64,000 bases of DNA from Pseudomonadota bacterium (GTDB lineage Bacteria; Pseudomonadota; Alphaproteobacteria; Sphingomonadales; Sphingomonadaceae). Made by a program: the position numbers and the translations under genes. The notes beneath the pieces are model-generated. The model searched no databases, was not told the origin of the DNA, and saw only the letters and a program-made list of their open reading frames with translations. Shown here one piece after another: positions 28,620-37,513 of the stretch. The DNA is taken from contig JAJZQN010000009.1 in assembly GCA_021847605.1 (NCBI GenBank), forward strand, positions 1-64,000, written 5' to 3'. Within the stretch, counting starts at the first letter, position 1; every line of letters begins with the position of its first letter.

Positions 28620-28688
28620 CCGTTCATCTTCGAGCGAAGTCGAGAAGCGGTTAGCTCTGCGTTTCTCGACTACGCTCGAAACGAACGG
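28620..28688. repeat. Palindromic dispersed element after leuA
   Basis: Imperfect inverted repeat of the CCGTTCG...CGAGCGAAGTCGAG family (arms 28620-28649 and 28660-28688). It lies 8 bases after the leuA stop and 9 bases before the end of the convergent peptidase gene. It may serve as a bidirectional transcript end, although no T-run is present. Confidence 0.8.
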
Positions 28689-28696
28689 AAATTTCC

Positions 28697-30073
28697 TTAC
28701 TTCGCCAACGCCCGGACCACCCGGTCCCATTGCTCCAGCGACTCCGGGATGCCGGCCACCGGCACCCGTTCGTTCAGCCCATGGGCGAAACCATCCTCCG
28801 CCTTCATGAACAGGCTGGACACGCCATAGCTTGGCACGCCCAGCGCCCGGAAATAGAGGCTGTCGGTCGCACCGGCGGACATGCCGGGCATGATGGCGAT
28901 GCCCGGCGTGCGGGCGGATATGGCAGCGGTCACGGCCTTCACCACATCGGCGCGTAAAGGCGACGCATCGCTGGCGGTCGGATCGTCCAGCGTGGTGACG
29001 GTGGCGGTGGGATCGTTCACCACCTTCACCAGTTGCGCCTTTACATCCGTGATCGCGATACCGGGAAAAATGCGGCAATTGACGCTGACCTTCGCGCTTT
29101 GCGGCAAGGCGTTGAGGGCGTGCCCCGCCTGCGCCATGGTCGCGACGCAGGTCGTGCGGACCTGTCCGATAAATTCGGGGCGCGACGACAGCAATTCCGC
29201 CGCCTCTGCATCGCCCGTTTCCGCATAGCGACGCATCGCCTGTCCCAACTCGCCGCCGATCCGGTCGGCCGACAATGCCAGTGACGCCTTGGTCAACTCA
29301 TTGCGCATCGGCGGGAATTGATAGGCGGCGATGGCGTCTATCGCCTTTGCCATGCGATAGATGGGATTGCCCGGCGTCGGCGCGCTGGAGTGACCACCCG
29401 GATCGGTGAAGGCGAACTGGAAATCGGCATAGGTCTTCTCGCCCGCCTGCAATTGATAAAGAACGGGCTGTCCCTCTTCATTCAGCAACCCGCCACCGCC
29501 ATCGCCGTTCAGTACCAGCTCTGCATCCTTATATTGCGCCGCCAGCACCCGCGCCGTCTTCATCGCGGTTTCCTCGTCTCCTGAAAGGAGCAGAATGATG
29601 GTGCGGCGCGGCTTCCACCCTTCCTTGCGGAACTGCGCCATGGTCGCGACCATCATGGCAACATCATATTTATTATCCTCCGCCCCACGCCCGAAAATAT
29701 AGCCATTTTCCTCCACCGGAACGAAGGGATCGCGGGTCCAATCAGCAGGATCGGTGGCGACCACATCCATATGACCAAGCAGCAGGATGGGCTTGAGCGC
29801 CGGATTACTGCCCTTGAGCGTGGCAGCGAATGTCGCCGTGCCCTCCATGGGCGTAATCACGATGTCGGTGTCGGCATAGCCCGCCGCCTTCAGTACCGAC
29901 GCATAATAAGCCGCCAGCTTCGGCGTTTCCCCCGATCCCTCGACCGACCGGATAGCGACGGACCGCTTCAATATCTCCTTGGCGGTCCCGGCGTCGGCGG
30001 CCGCCAGCGCGCCATGTGGCATCGCCAGCACCAATCCGGCCACCACCATTGCAAAGCCGCCCCGCATCATCAT
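28697..30073 (-). CDS. Secreted M20 family metallopeptidase
   Basis: Zinc carboxypeptidase/dipeptidase (458 aa) with a signal peptide (about residues 1-25), so periplasmic. Metal and catalytic residues are visible: H101 and D103 in GHMDVV, D133 in GRGAEDNK, the Glu pair in SGDEET (166-169), D191 in NGDGGGG, and a C-terminal His in GFAHGLNER. The inserted dimerisation domain lies at about 215-330. It starts with three consecutive ATGs; GGAG lies 9 bases before the first. It diverges from the transporter gene. Confidence 0.92.
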   Translation of the reverse strand: MMMRGGFAMVVAGLVLAMPHGALAAADAGTAKEILKRSVAIRSVEGSGETPKLAAYYASVLKAAGYADTDIVITPMEGTATFAATLKGSNPALKPILLLGHMDVVATDPADWTRDPFVPVEENGYIFGRGAEDNKYDVAMMVATMAQFRKEGWKPRRTIILLLSGDEETAMKTARVLAAQYKDAELVLNGDGGGGLLNEEGQPVLYQLQAGEKTYADFQFAFTDPGGHSSAPTPGNPIYRMAKAIDAIAAYQFPPMRNELTKASLALSADRIGGELGQAMRRYAETGDAEAAELLSSRPEFIGQVRTTCVATMAQAGHALNALPQSAKVSVNCRIFPGIAITDVKAQLVKVVNDPTATVTTLDDPTASDASPLRADVVKAVTAAISARTPGIAIMPGMSAGATDSLYFRALGVPSYGVSSLFMKAEDGFAHGLNERVPVAGIPESLEQWDRVVRALAK

Positions 30074-30263
30074 AAATTCGCACTCCCCGCTGGATCAGTG
30101 CGTCCTGTGTGGCATAGAGGTTTGGACCCGCCAATGCGTTTGGAGGGTTATTGCGGAAAGAGGGCCACCTTATCCGCATTGCACCCCTTGAAAGAATTGC
30201 TTGCGCGCAATCGGATGAAACGCATCCGATATAGCCTGCGGTCGCCCAGAGGAAGAAGCAGTC

Positions 30264-31574
30264 ATGGCCCCCTATTATCGCAGTTTCGGATTTCAGGTAC
30301 TCGTCGGCATGGTCGCCGGCCTGCTGCTGGGCCTTGTCGCCCGTCAAATGGGCACGGCGCCGGGCGGCGACCTCAACTGGCTGGCCACCACGCTGAAGAC
30401 GGTCGGATCAATCTTCGTATCCCTGCTGAAAGCCATCGTGCCGCCGCTCGTCTTTGCCGCGATCGTCGCGTCCATCGCCAATCTGCGCGCACTCGACAAT
30501 GCCGCCCGCCTTGCCGGACAGACGCTGCTGTGGTTCGCCATCACCGCCCTGATCGCCGTGGTGATCGGCATGGCCATCGGTGTGGTGGTACAGCCGGGCG
30601 CAGGCCTGGGCGCTGCGCCTTTGGTATTCAAGCCGGTCGATAGCATGGGTGGCTGGCTCGACTTCCTCAAGGGGCTGGTGCCGGCCAACAGCCTGGCCCT
30701 GTCGGGCAGCACCAAGGTTACGGAATCTGGCGCATCGACCAGTATCGGGTTCAACATCCTGCAACTGCTGGTCATTTCCATTGCGGTCGGCCTCGCCACG
30801 CTGAAGGTCGGGGACAAGGCCGAACCTTTCCTCGCCTTCGTCCGCTCGCTGCTGGCGGTGGTGCGCGCCATATTGGGCTGGGTCATTCGCCTGACGCCCA
30901 TCGGTTCGGCCGCGCTGATCGGCACGGCGGTCGCCACTTATGGCTGGGAAGCGCTGGCGCGGCTCGGCGCCTTTACCGGCGCGGTCTATCTGGGCCTCGC
31001 CATCGTGCTGCTGGTCGTTTACCCGCTGCTGCTGATCGCCAACGGCCTCAAACCCCTGCCCTTCTTTGCCAAAGCATGGCCGGCGATTCAGCTGGGCTTC
31101 GTCTCGCGTTCATCGGTCGGCACCCTGCCCGTCACCGAAACCGTGACCGAACGGCTGGGCGTGGACAAGGGCTATGCCGCCTTCGCCATTCCTCTCGCTT
31201 CAACGACCAAGATGGATGGTTGCGCGTCGATCTATCCCGCGCTGGCGGCGATCTTTGTCGCGGGCTTCTATGGCATCCCGCTCCACGCCATCGATTATGC
31301 GCTGATCGCCGTCGTATCGGTGATCGGATCGGCCGCAACGGCAGGGTTGACCGGCGCCATCGTGATGCTGACGCTGACCCTGTCGACGCTGGGCCTGCCG
31401 CTGGAGGGCGCCGGATTGCTGCTCGCGATCGACCCGATCCTCGACATGGGCCGCACCGCCGTCAATGTCGCGGGACAGGTGCTGGTCGGCACCATCGTCG
31501 CCAAGCGCGAAGGCATATTGGACGAAAGCGCCTATTATGGCGAAGGCAGCGTAGCGCAAGAAGCGTTGACCTGA
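30264..31574 (+). CDS. Dicarboxylate/amino acid:cation symporter
   Basis: DAACS family transporter (436 aa) with about eight hydrophobic helices and two re-entrant loops. The substrate loop [14 protein letters not shown] is near residue 280. The second signature, usually TxNMDG, reads TTKMDGCAS here, with Lys in place of the Asn near the sodium/substrate site, so substrate and coupling ion cannot be transferred from GltP or DctA. The ribosome binding site is GAGGAAG at 8 bases. The 190-bp divergent gap with the peptidase holds an ATCGGATG/CATCCGAT palindrome (about 30211-30231). Confidence 0.9.
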   Translation: MAPYYRSFGFQVLVGMVAGLLLGLVARQMGTAPGGDLNWLATTLKTVGSIFVSLLKAIVPPLVFAAIVASIANLRALDNAARLAGQTLLWFAITALIAVVIGMAIGVVVQPGAGLGAAPLVFKPVDSMGGWLDFLKGLVPANSLALSGSTKVTESGASTSIGFNILQLLVISIAVGLATLKVGDKAEPFLAFVRSLLAVVRAILGWVIRLTPIGSAALIGTAVATYGWEALARLGAFTGAVYLGLAIVLLVVYPLLLIANGLKPLPFFAKAWPAIQLGFVSRSSVGTLPVTETVTERLGVDKGYAAFAIPLASTTKMDGCASIYPALAAIFVAGFYGIPLHAIDYALIAVVSVIGSAATAGLTGAIVMLTLTLSTLGLPLEGAGLLLAIDPILDMGRTAVNVAGQVLVGTIVAKREGILDESAYYGEGSVAQEALT

Positions 31575-31579
31575 CGCTT

Positions 31580-31604
31580 ATGGGGGGCCATGGACGCCCC
31601 CCAT
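31580..31604 (+). promoter_or_regulatory. Hairpin sequestering the trmFO start codon
   Basis: A perfect 9-bp stem ATGGGGGGC (31580-31588) / GCCCCCCAT (31596-31604) with a 7-base loop. The last two bases of the right arm are the A and T of the trmFO ATG (31603). The same G-run is the only Shine-Dalgarno-like sequence nearby. It could end the symporter transcript or limit trmFO translation. Confidence 0.55.
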
Positions 31605-32946
31605 GACAGATCATCAGGTTCATATCATCGGCGGCGGCATGGCCGGAACGGAAGCCGCGTGGCAACTGGCGCAGGCCGGCATCCAGGTACGCCTGTCGGA
31701 AATGCGCGGATCAGGCGACATGACCCCGGCGCATCAGACCGATGGGCTAGCCGAACTCGTCTGCTCCAACAGTTTCCGCTCCGACGATGCGGACAAGAGC
31801 GCCGTGGGCCTGTTGCATCAGGAAATGCGGCGCCTTGGATCGCTGCTGATGGCGCAGGCGGAACCGGCCAAGGTACCGGCTGGATCGGCGCTGGCGGTGG
31901 ACCGTAATGTCTTTTCCGAAGGCGTGACCCGCGCGCTCACCGAGCATCCCAATGTCGAGATCGTGCGAGAGCGGATCGATACATTGCCTGCGCAGGGCAT
32001 GACCATCGTCGCCACCGGCCCGCTGACGGCGCCTGCTCTGGCCAGCGCCATCGGTGAGGCGGCAGGTATGGAACATCTGGCTTTCTTCGATGCGATCGCG
32101 CCAGTCATCCACCGCGACAGCATCGACATGGACAAATGCTGGATGGCCAATCGCTGGGACAAGATCGGCCCCGGCGGTGGCGAGGGTAAGGATTATATCA
32201 ACTGCCCCATGAACCGGGAGCAATATGAAGCCTTCATCCGCGGCCTGAACGAGGGCGAAAAAACCGAGTTCAAGGAGTGGGAAACCAACACCCCCTATTT
32301 CGAAGGCTGCATGCCGATCGAGGTGATGGCATCGCGCGGCCCCGAAACGTTGCGCCATGGACCGATGAAGCCGATGGGGCTGGACGATCCGCGCACCGGC
32401 CGCTGGCCCTATGCCGTCGTTCAGTTGCGGCAGGACAATGCGTCGGGGACTTTGTGGAACATGGTCGGTTTCCAGACCAAGCTGAAACATGGCGCGCAGG
32501 TCGAGCTGTTCCGCACCATACCGGGCCTTGAGAAGGCCGAATTTGCCCGGCTGGGCGGCCTGCATCGCAATACCTTCATCCAAAGCCCCAAACTGCTGGA
32601 CCAGACGCTGCGCCTGAAAAGCGCGCCGCATATCCGCTTTGCCGGGCAGATGACCGGATGCGAAGGCTATGTCGAAAGCGCCGCCATCGGCATGCTCGCG
32701 GGCCGCTTTGCCGCGGCCGAGATATTGGGCCGCACATTGACACCGCCGCCCGCCGACACGGCGCTGGGCGCGCTGCTGGGCCATGTGACCGGCAATGTCG
32801 AAACCGCCGATTATCAGCCGATGAACGTCAATTTTGGCCTGTTCCCGACACTCGACGATGTGAAGAAGAAGCAGCGTAAGGAAGCCTATACGTCCCGCGC
32901 TCGCGCATCGCTGGGCGTGTGGATGGGCGACATGGAAATCGCCTGA
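31603..32946 (+). CDS. trmFO: Methylenetetrahydrofolate-tRNA (uracil-5-)-methyltransferase
   Basis: FAD-dependent enzyme (447 aa) that makes ribothymidine at tRNA position 54 using methylene-THF. The N-terminal FAD motif is [20 protein letters not shown]. The family signatures [11 protein letters not shown] (near 47) and [11 protein letters not shown] (near 198) are present. The C-terminal [16 protein letters not shown] closes the FAD fold. The start codon is predicted to be paired in a hairpin (31580-31604). Confidence 0.96.
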   Translation: MTDHQVHIIGGGMAGTEAAWQLAQAGIQVRLSEMRGSGDMTPAHQTDGLAELVCSNSFRSDDADKSAVGLLHQEMRRLGSLLMAQAEPAKVPAGSALAVDRNVFSEGVTRALTEHPNVEIVRERIDTLPAQGMTIVATGPLTAPALASAIGEAAGMEHLAFFDAIAPVIHRDSIDMDKCWMANRWDKIGPGGGEGKDYINCPMNREQYEAFIRGLNEGEKTEFKEWETNTPYFEGCMPIEVMASRGPETLRHGPMKPMGLDDPRTGRWPYAVVQLRQDNASGTLWNMVGFQTKLKHGAQVELFRTIPGLEKAEFARLGGLHRNTFIQSPKLLDQTLRLKSAPHIRFAGQMTGCEGYVESAAIGMLAGRFAAAEILGRTLTPPPADTALGALLGHVTGNVETADYQPMNVNFGLFPTLDDVKKKQRKEAYTSRARASLGVWMGDMEIA

Positions 32947-32953
32947 TCATATT

Positions 32954-33418
32954 CTAGCATTTGCATTTCTGCCTGGGCGTCCGTTTCGGCGCGGTGGTGG
33001 CGAATTCGGCCGGGGTCAGCTTGCCGTCCTTGTCGCCATCGGCTGCACCGAAACGGTCGGACGTGGCGACGGCCCATTCCTCGAACGAGAGGAGGTTGTC
33101 GCCATCCTTGTCCAGCGCCTTGAACGCTTTGGTACGGCTGCCCATCATTTCGACGCGGGTGATGACGCCATCGCGATTCCGGTCATAGCGGGCAAAGCGT
33201 TTCTGCTCGCGATTTTGCGGGCTGGCTTCGGCGGGCATGGGTGGGGCTTCTCCCATCGCATCGGGATCGCCCTCCGGCAAATCCTCGATCGGTGCGGGCG
33301 GAGGCGGTGCCATCGCCAGTTGCGGCAAGGGATCGCGGCTCGCCCTGCCCTGCCACCAGAATAGCCCGGCCGCCACCAGCAGCAGCGCGCCCAATCCTCC
33401 AGCCAGCAATCGCCCCAT
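32954..33418 (-). CDS. Membrane-anchored EF-hand protein
   Basis: 154 aa. One N-terminal membrane anchor (about residues 4-22) is followed by a Pro-rich linker (about 30-70) and three EF-hand-like loops: DRNRDGVITRVE, DKDGDNLLSFEE and DGDKDGKLTPAE. These should bind Ca2+ in the periplasm. The C-terminus ends CKC. Convergent with trmFO, with 7 bases between. Function unknown; the class is frequent in sphingomonads. Confidence 0.88.
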   Translation of the reverse strand: MGRLLAGGLGALLLVAAGLFWWQGRASRDPLPQLAMAPPPPAPIEDLPEGDPDAMGEAPPMPAEASPQNREQKRFARYDRNRDGVITRVEMMGSRTKAFKALDKDGDNLLSFEEWAVATSDRFGAADGDKDGKLTPAEFATTAPKRTPRQKCKC

Positions 33419-33463
33419 CGGCCCGATCCCCCAATCGTCAGGAGGACAGACTATCCCGACTGG

Positions 33464-34138
33464 TCAGCGGCCGACAAGCGCGATCCGCAACAGGCGCCAT
33501 GCCAGCGCGCGTGGCATGCCCACAGGTGCGCGATGCCCGGCCGACACATCCTGTCGCACCAAAGTCGTCAGGATACGCAGCGGCTTCCACCCGCGCGGCC
33601 ATGGCCCGACGGCATCGGGCAATATTTCACGCGCCAGCTCCATCGCCGCCTGCGCCAGTGCATCATCACCGACATGACCCGCCAGATCCCACAGCGCCCA
33701 TGCCTGCCCGGATCGCATGAGCCAGTCCGGCGCATCCTCGACATTGGCAAGTGCCCTGAACAATCCACCACCTCGGCCAAGCGCATAATCACGAAGGCCC
33801 GTCGTATCGATTTCCGGCTCGGCGACCAATATCTCCCACCCGTCGATCATCGCAACCAGTCCGGGTGACGCCATGGTCCCACTGGCCCGCATGGCGTCGA
33901 CGACGGGTTCCCCCTGCCCCTTCAGGCCCGAAGCATCGTCGATGACGTCATTCCACCAGGCCAGACGCATGCGACCGATCATGGCTTCGCTGGTGGTACG
34001 GGCCAGATGGGCGAGCCGCGCATCAAAGGCCCACACCGTTCGCTGACGCGCTGCGTCGGCACCGGCATGGGCGCTCAAAAGCTGTGACAGCGGCGGCAGG
34101 CCGTCCATTCCCGGCGCGATTATCGGAGCCTTAACCAT
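33464..34138 (-). CDS. Squalene/phytoene synthase-like protein
   Basis: About 224 aa in the trans-isoprenyl diphosphate synthase (SQS/PSY) superfamily, recognised from RMRLAWWNDVIDD near residue 70, the GRGGGLFRALANV segment near 120 and WDLAGHVGDDALAQ near 150. It has a single Asp-rich region, not the two DxxxD motifs of active squalene or phytoene synthases. It therefore resembles the NDUFAF6-type proteins that in mitochondria assist complex I assembly. The start is uncertain: ATG 34138 has GAGGG only a few bases away, and alternatives lie at 34147 and 34153. Confidence 0.72.
   Translation of the reverse strand: MVKAPIIAPGMDGLPPLSQLLSAHAGADAARQRTVWAFDARLAHLARTTSEAMIGRMRLAWWNDVIDDASGLKGQGEPVVDAMRASGTMASPGLVAMIDGWEILVAEPEIDTTGLRDYALGRGGGLFRALANVEDAPDWLMRSGQAWALWDLAGHVGDDALAQAAMELAREILPDAVGPWPRGWKPLRILTTLVRQDVSAGHRAPVGMPRALAWRLLRIALVGR
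34131..34138 (+). promoter_or_regulatory. Candidate CtrA half-site upstream of the tad genes
   Basis: TTAACCAT matches the alphaproteobacterial CtrA half-site. It sits 101 bases upstream of the TadG-like start, but also spans the first codons of the opposite gene. One of three exact copies noted in the window. Confidence 0.3.
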
Positions 34139-34238
34139 TTCCCTCATACACATTCTAACAACTGCGCCGGTATGTGGCGCGTAATCGGCCCGACCCGTGG
34201 TGGGGGGTGATGGGCACGACATGGGTGAATGCAGGCAA

Positions 34239-35879
34239 ATGGGCAAGCGAAACGCATATCTCACTGGCTTTCTGACACGTCTGGCGCGCAATCAGGCCGG
34301 CAATACTATTGCTATTGTCGCGGCGGCGCTCATTCCCCTTGCCGGAATGATCGGTGGAGGACTGGACATCAGCCGGGGCTATCTGGCCAGGACGCGCCTG
34401 CAACAGGCCTGCGACGCCGGCGTGCTGGCGGGACGCAAGGTGATGGGATCGTCCGGCGTGATGTCCGATGCCGTGACCGCCGAAGTCCGCAAATATGTGA
34501 ACTTCAATTTCCCCAGCGGCTATCTGGGCATCACCAATACGCTGACCGTCAATCCCTCGCTCGGCACGAACGATCAGTTGCAACTCACGCTGACCACTCC
34601 GGTGCCGACCGTCATCATGCGCCTGTTTCGTCAGGATACGATGAACGTTACCGCGACGTGCAGCTCGCGGAACGATTACAGCAATATCGATATCGTACTG
34701 GTGCTGGACACGACCGGTTCCATGGCCTGCAAGCCCGAACGTGACGGCGACAGCTGTAGCGACTGGATCAATGAACGGCGCAACTCGAAAGCCGGGAAAA
34801 CGATGACGGTCAACAACAAGACCGTCACTTACGTCTGCGAGGAAAATAGCAACGAAACATGCAGCGGCGGCACCAACGTTTCCCGCATGCAGGGCTTGCG
34901 CGATGCGTTGCGTAACCTTCAATCGCAGATGGCGACCATCGAAAGCCAGTTCAACATGACCGAACAGGGCAAGCGCAAGCGTGTGCGCTGGGCGATCATT
35001 CCCTTTTCCCAGATGGTCAATGCGGGCCTGAGCCAAGGTGATGGCAGCACATCATTATACTCACGGTATCCGGGCTGGTTTAACACCACCGGTAGCTATC
35101 GTTACGTCTCGGGCAACTATTATTACAATCGGAACAATGTCGACCATGACGCCACTTGGTTAAGTAAAACATGGGATGGCTGCGTCGAAGAACAAAGTAC
35201 TTCCAACAGCATCACATCGACGTCAAGTACCATCCCGGCCACGGCCTATGACATGAAATTTGACACCGTGCCGTCGTCCACCGCCACGAAATGGACCGTT
35301 GCGGACCCATCGCAGACAGGCGATTCCCAATATGCCTGCCCAAAGGCGATGCGCGAATTGCAACCCATGACCGCCACGGACTTCAACAATTACTTCGCCT
35401 TCAATACGGGCTTTGCCGCCAATGGTGGCACCTATCTGGATCTGGGCATGTTGTGGGCCGCGCGCCTATTGTCTCGCACAGGCAACTGGTCTGCCAATAA
35501 TCCCCTGCTGTTCAACACCTATCCGGTCAACCGCTACGTCATCATGATGACCGACGGCACCATGGACACCGGCAATTCGGGCTATGGCGCCTATGCGCAG
35601 GAATATATCTGGAAGCGTGTCACATCGGACGGGACAGCCACGTCCAGCAACCGCAATCATACCGCACGCCTCCTCCTCGCCTGCACGGCGATCAAGAATA
35701 TGGACGCGAAAATCTATACGATCTCCTTCGGCTTGGGGTCTGACCTCAGTCAGGACCTGATCGACTGCTCGTCAGGTGCAGAGAATGAATATGCGTTCGA
35801 AGCCGGCAGCAGCGACGGCCTGAACACCGTATTCCGCAATATCGGCGAAAATATCGGATCGTTGAGGCTGTCGCAGTAA
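34239..35879 (+). CDS. TadG-like pilus-associated protein with von Willebrand A domain
   Basis: About 546 aa. The N-terminus has a TadE/TadG-like hydrophobic segment (RNQAGNTIAIVAAALIPLAG) that anchors the protein and resembles pseudopilin leaders. A vWA domain begins at DIVLVLDTTGSM with the MIDAS DxTGS motif and includes YVIMMTDGTMDTG. The central part is rich in Ser, Thr, Tyr and Asn, as expected of a surface protein. Start chosen at ATG 34239 (MGKRNAYLTGF); 34221 and 34197 are in-frame alternatives and none has a strong ribosome binding site. Its stop overlaps the next start (TAATG). Confidence 0.85.
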   Translation: MGKRNAYLTGFLTRLARNQAGNTIAIVAAALIPLAGMIGGGLDISRGYLARTRLQQACDAGVLAGRKVMGSSGVMSDAVTAEVRKYVNFNFPSGYLGITNTLTVNPSLGTNDQLQLTLTTPVPTVIMRLFRQDTMNVTATCSSRNDYSNIDIVLVLDTTGSMACKPERDGDSCSDWINERRNSKAGKTMTVNNKTVTYVCEENSNETCSGGTNVSRMQGLRDALRNLQSQMATIESQFNMTEQGKRKRVRWAIIPFSQMVNAGLSQGDGSTSLYSRYPGWFNTTGSYRYVSGNYYYNRNNVDHDATWLSKTWDGCVEEQSTSNSITSTSSTIPATAYDMKFDTVPSSTATKWTVADPSQTGDSQYACPKAMRELQPMTATDFNNYFAFNTGFAANGGTYLDLGMLWAARLLSRTGNWSANNPLLFNTYPVNRYVIMMTDGTMDTGNSGYGAYAQEYIWKRVTSDGTATSSNRNHTARLLLACTAIKNMDAKIYTISFGLGSDLSQDLIDCSSGAENEYAFEAGSSDGLNTVFRNIGENIGSLRLSQ

Positions 35880-36475
35880 TGCTGGCCGCCATCCCCCGCA
35901 TCCGGCTTGCATCCGATCAACGCGGCGCGTCCGTGCCGGAATTTGCATTGATCCTCATTCCATTGTGCCTGATTCTTTTCGGCGGACTGGAAATAGGGTT
36001 CCAGATTTATGTCCGCGCCGTGACGCTGGGCGCTCTGGAACGCGCGACACGCCTGACCACCCTCCAGACCGTAGACAGCAGCGCTGCCGAAACCGAGATC
36101 GAGGACCAGATCAAGCGCCTGATCCCCAGCGCCAAGGTGGAAACAACCAAGGGCAGCTTCTATCAATATAGCAATATCAACGCGATGGAGCGCCTGACGC
36201 GGGACGCCAATAGCAATGGTACATTGGATAGCGGCGATTGCTGGGAAGATGTCGACGATAACGGCACGCGCAACATCGTGACCACCGGCAAGGCTGACAG
36301 CATCGGTGGCGCCGACGACATCGTCCGATACAATACCGTTGTCACCTATAACCGCATCCTGCCGCTTTATCGCTTCATCGGCATCGGCGACACGGCAACC
36401 GTCACCGCGACGACGATGGTCCGCCGACAACCCTATGAACTTCAAAGCACGCCGACCGTGAGATGCAAGGCATGA
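35879..36475 (+). CDS. TadE-like pseudopilin-type protein
   Basis: 198 aa. A hydrophobic helix follows RGASVPEFALILIPLCLILFGGLEIGFQ (about residues 15-40), containing the invariant Glu of TadE proteins. The remainder is a predicted extracytoplasmic domain with an acidic DANSNGTLDSGDCWEDVDDNG segment that could bind Ca2+. Coupled by overlap to the TadG-like gene upstream and overlapping the next gene by 13 bases. Confidence 0.83.
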   Translation: MLAAIPRIRLASDQRGASVPEFALILIPLCLILFGGLEIGFQIYVRAVTLGALERATRLTTLQTVDSSAAETEIEDQIKRLIPSAKVETTKGSFYQYSNINAMERLTRDANSNGTLDSGDCWEDVDDNGTRNIVTTGKADSIGGADDIVRYNTVVTYNRILPLYRFIGIGDTATVTATTMVRRQPYELQSTPTVRCKA

Positions 36476-37125
36476 CCCACCCTCTCCTGCCCCGCTGCGC
36501 CGCACGCTTGCGGCGTTTAGCCCATGACAAAAGCGGCGTTGCAATTGTCGAGTTTGCGCTGTCACTTCCGGTACTGGTCGGATTGACCATGGTCGGGGCG
36601 GAGGCGGCCAACATGGCCTACACCTCGCAGAAGCTAGGCGATATCGCCACTTTGACGGCGGACAGCATCTCCCGCATTCGCCTGGGCCTCAGCAATAACG
36701 ACGTTACCGATGCACTGGGTGGCATCAAGATATTGGGCGACAATATCGACCTGCGCAATCGGGGGCGCATCATCGTATCCAGCATCCAGCCCACCCTCGA
36801 CAATTCGGGCAATGTGATCAATCAGAAGATACGCTGGCAGCGCTGTTCCGGCGCGCTGGTTCAAGGGTCCAAATATGGCACCGAAGGGACCACGCTGGGC
36901 ATAGACGGCATCGGCCCGACTGGTCGTAAGATCGCCGCGTCGAAAGACAGCGAAATGATCTTCATCGAGGTATATTTTACCTACAAGCCATTAATATCTT
37001 CGGCTTTTTTTGGAACGCCGCAAATGTCGGCCATATCGGCGATGAGCGTCAGAGAACGTACTGGCGATGCCAATAATATCAGGGCAGAGGGCACAAACTC
37101 ACCCTGTACCACCTATGCCGCCTGA
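36463..37125 (+). CDS. TadE/TadF-like pseudopilin-type protein
   Basis: 220 aa (211 if ATG 36472 is used). An N-terminal hydrophobic helix with the TadE-type start SGVAIVEFALSLPVLVGLTMVGAE (about residues 24-47) is followed by a soluble domain with two Cys (QRCSGA, SPCTTY). Together with the two upstream genes it forms a three-gene TadG-TadE-TadE unit. No tadA, tadB, tadC, secretin or flp gene lies nearby. Confidence 0.8.
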   Translation: MQGMTHPLLPRCAARLRRLAHDKSGVAIVEFALSLPVLVGLTMVGAEAANMAYTSQKLGDIATLTADSISRIRLGLSNNDVTDALGGIKILGDNIDLRNRGRIIVSSIQPTLDNSGNVINQKIRWQRCSGALVQGSKYGTEGTTLGIDGIGPTGRKIAASKDSEMIFIEVYFTYKPLISSAFFGTPQMSAISAMSVRERTGDANNIRAEGTNSPCTTYAA

Positions 37126-37284
37126 TCGCCGGTCAGGCGAACCGGCCACGCCCATGAAATAGGGCATCCTGCCGTCAGGCGGGATCGTAGTCAGGGACCG
37201 CTTACTATCTGACGGTGTAAAAATGCGGAAAACAAAGGATGATCAAAGCCGTGTCCGGTTCAACCTGATCGCGCGCGCCGCCTG

Positions 37285-37376
37285 GAGCGGGATGAAATCC
37301 GGTTGAATCATAAATCTCCGTTCGTTTCGAGCGAAGTCGAGAAACGGGCGGATCAATGCAAAATCATCAAGCTCTA
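37285..37376. repeat. Palindromic dispersed element, one-armed copy
   Basis: Shares both flanks with the copy at 18131-18256 (GAGCGGGATGAAATCCGGTTG at the left; GATCAATGCAAAATCATC...CTCTA at the right). It keeps only one 29-base arm (37318-37346) of the central inverted repeat. It looks like a deletion between the arms, probably by replication slippage across the palindrome. Confidence 0.75.
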
Positions 37377-37430
37377 CACCGGTGTCGATCCGATGCAGTC
37401 GGATCATCGACCGCTCAAACGCGACGCACA

Positions 37431-37471
37431 AAAAGGGCGTGCTTCCCTATATCAGGAAAGCACGCCCTTTT
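37431..37471. terminator. Bidirectional terminator hairpin
   Basis: Stem AAAAGGGCGTGCTTCC / GGAAAGCACGCCCTTTT (one bulge) with an 8-base loop. A T-run follows the G+C stem on both strands, so it can end transcripts from either side. Confidence 0.85.
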
Positions 37472-37479
37472 CGTCATGC

Positions 37480-37507
37480 GACGCCGCCCTCTCATAAGGG
37501 CGGCGTC
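37480..37507 (-). terminator. Hairpin directly after pdhB
   Basis: A perfect 11-bp stem GACGCCGCCCT/AGGGCGGCGTC with a 6-base loop, 6 bases after the pdhB stop. No T-run follows; it precedes the full terminator at 37431-37471 and may protect the mRNA 3' end. Confidence 0.55.
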
Positions 37508-37513
37508 AACTTA

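Larger units (their letters stand above)
37126..37513. other. Intergenic region of 388 bp without a gene
   Basis: Holds a hairpin at the end of the tad unit (CGCCTGA/TCAGGCG, 37119-37139), a second hairpin (ATCCTGCC/GGCGGGAT, about 37160-37180), the deletion copy of the palindromic element (37285-37376) and two strong hairpins (37431-37507) serving the convergent pdhB. No open reading frame here has a convincing start or protein character. Confidence 0.7.
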
